A stretch of DNA of 64,000 nucleotides, taken from positions 2,418,001-2,482,000 of the forward strand of contig NZ_CP059556.1 in the NCBI RefSeq assembly GCF_024734405.1, given 5' to 3'. The notes below the pieces were generated by a model, which saw only the letters and a list, made by a program, of their open reading frames with translations, searched no databases and was not told where the DNA came from. This stretch comes from Saccharopolyspora gregorii (lineage in GTDB: Bacteria > Actinomycetota > Actinomycetes > Mycobacteriales > Pseudonocardiaceae). The translations under genes were made by a program, and so were the position numbers. This document shows, in pieces, positions 63,902 through 64,000 of this stretch (within the stretch, counting starts at the first letter, position 1; every line of letters starts with the position of its first letter).

Positions 63902-64000
63902 TCAGGGCAGGTAGTACATCGGGTTCGGGAGTTTGACGGGCTTTTCGGCGTGACCGCCCTGCAGGTCGCTGTGCTGGTCGCCGAGGTTCAGCACGATCGT
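63902..64000 (-). CDS. HAD-family acid phosphatase (class IIIB), C-terminal end (partial)
   Basis: The minus strand reads NLGDQHSDLQGGHAEKPVKLPNPMYYLP and ends in TGA at 63902. The GDQHSDLQGG plus KLPNPMYY ending is the C-terminal signature of HAD-superfamily class IIIB acid phosphatases, which are often exported. Only 32 residues are in the window; the Asp nucleophile and any signal peptide lie beyond its right edge. It converges with the DedA gene across repeat copy E. Confidence 0.75.
   Translation of the reverse strand, partial: TIVLNLGDQHSDLQGGHAEKPVKLPNPMYYLP

Overview
The window comes from a high-GC actinomycete, most likely of the order Pseudonocardiales (Saccharopolyspora-like). The GC content is very high with strong third-position bias, GTG starts are common, many genes overlap by 4 nt (ATGA or GTGA), and an AftA-type arabinofuranosyltransferase points to an arabinogalactan cell wall. 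I saw no rRNA, tRNA, CRISPR array, transposase or phage gene. The content is mostly accessory metabolism: regulator-plus-enzyme modules and small catabolic operons, with several gene remnants.

Layout, 1-27 kb: dapA and its terminator; a minus-strand operon for an Fe(II)/2-oxoglutarate oxygenase of the BesD family, a SAM methyltransferase and a choline/carnitine O-acyltransferase (1.4-4.9 kb); a membrane protein with a divergent TetR; aftA; a siderophore-interacting flavoprotein behind an iron box; remnants of a nitroreductase and an unknown gene (11.1-11.8 kb); an SDR/XRE pair; MerR plus SulP; a second SDR next to a LysR remnant; a CitMHS transporter, racemase-like protein, beta-decarboxylating dehydrogenase, aldehyde dehydrogenase, cupin and tandem-wHTH GntR set (17.3-23.5 kb); asnB; a DUF418 membrane protein.

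Layout, 27-47 kb: a collapsed XRE-cupin/EamA gene pair; a divergent catabolic locus (28.3-38.1 kb) resembling the Rut pyrimidine pathway. It has an LLM monooxygenase, two DUF1185 proteins, a hydrolase, an aldehyde dehydrogenase and GntR on one side, and a SnoaL-like protein, a flavin reductase and an NCS1 permease on the other, followed by a degenerate RibBA-like protein. Then come an MFS exporter, a VanY/VanR/VanS-like set, and an operon of a three-repeat Gly/Asp-rich peptide, a JmjC/cupin-4 oxygenase and a sucrase-ferredoxin-like Fe-S protein (44.3-46.7 kb).

Layout, 47-64 kb: a GntR-controlled acid-sugar catabolic operon (VOC, GntP, dehydrogenase, DUF1537 kinase, class II aldolase); an Lrp regulator with an SDR and an amidohydrolase; a FAD/Rieske oxidoreductase; a TetX-like monooxygenase between two TetR genes; a hydrolase; a DedA protein; and the 3' end of a HAD acid phosphatase.

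Two families of structured intergenic repeats run through the window. The larger (near 1.2, 13.9, 47.5, 61.5 and 63.7 kb) folds into a long hairpin whose stem changes by compensatory substitutions between copies. The smaller (16.0 and 38.7-38.9 kb) is an inverted GGTGARTGGCCC-type palindrome. The two loci I consider most likely to be undescribed systems are the oxygenase/methyltransferase/acyltransferase operon and the repeat-peptide/JmjC/Fe-S operon.
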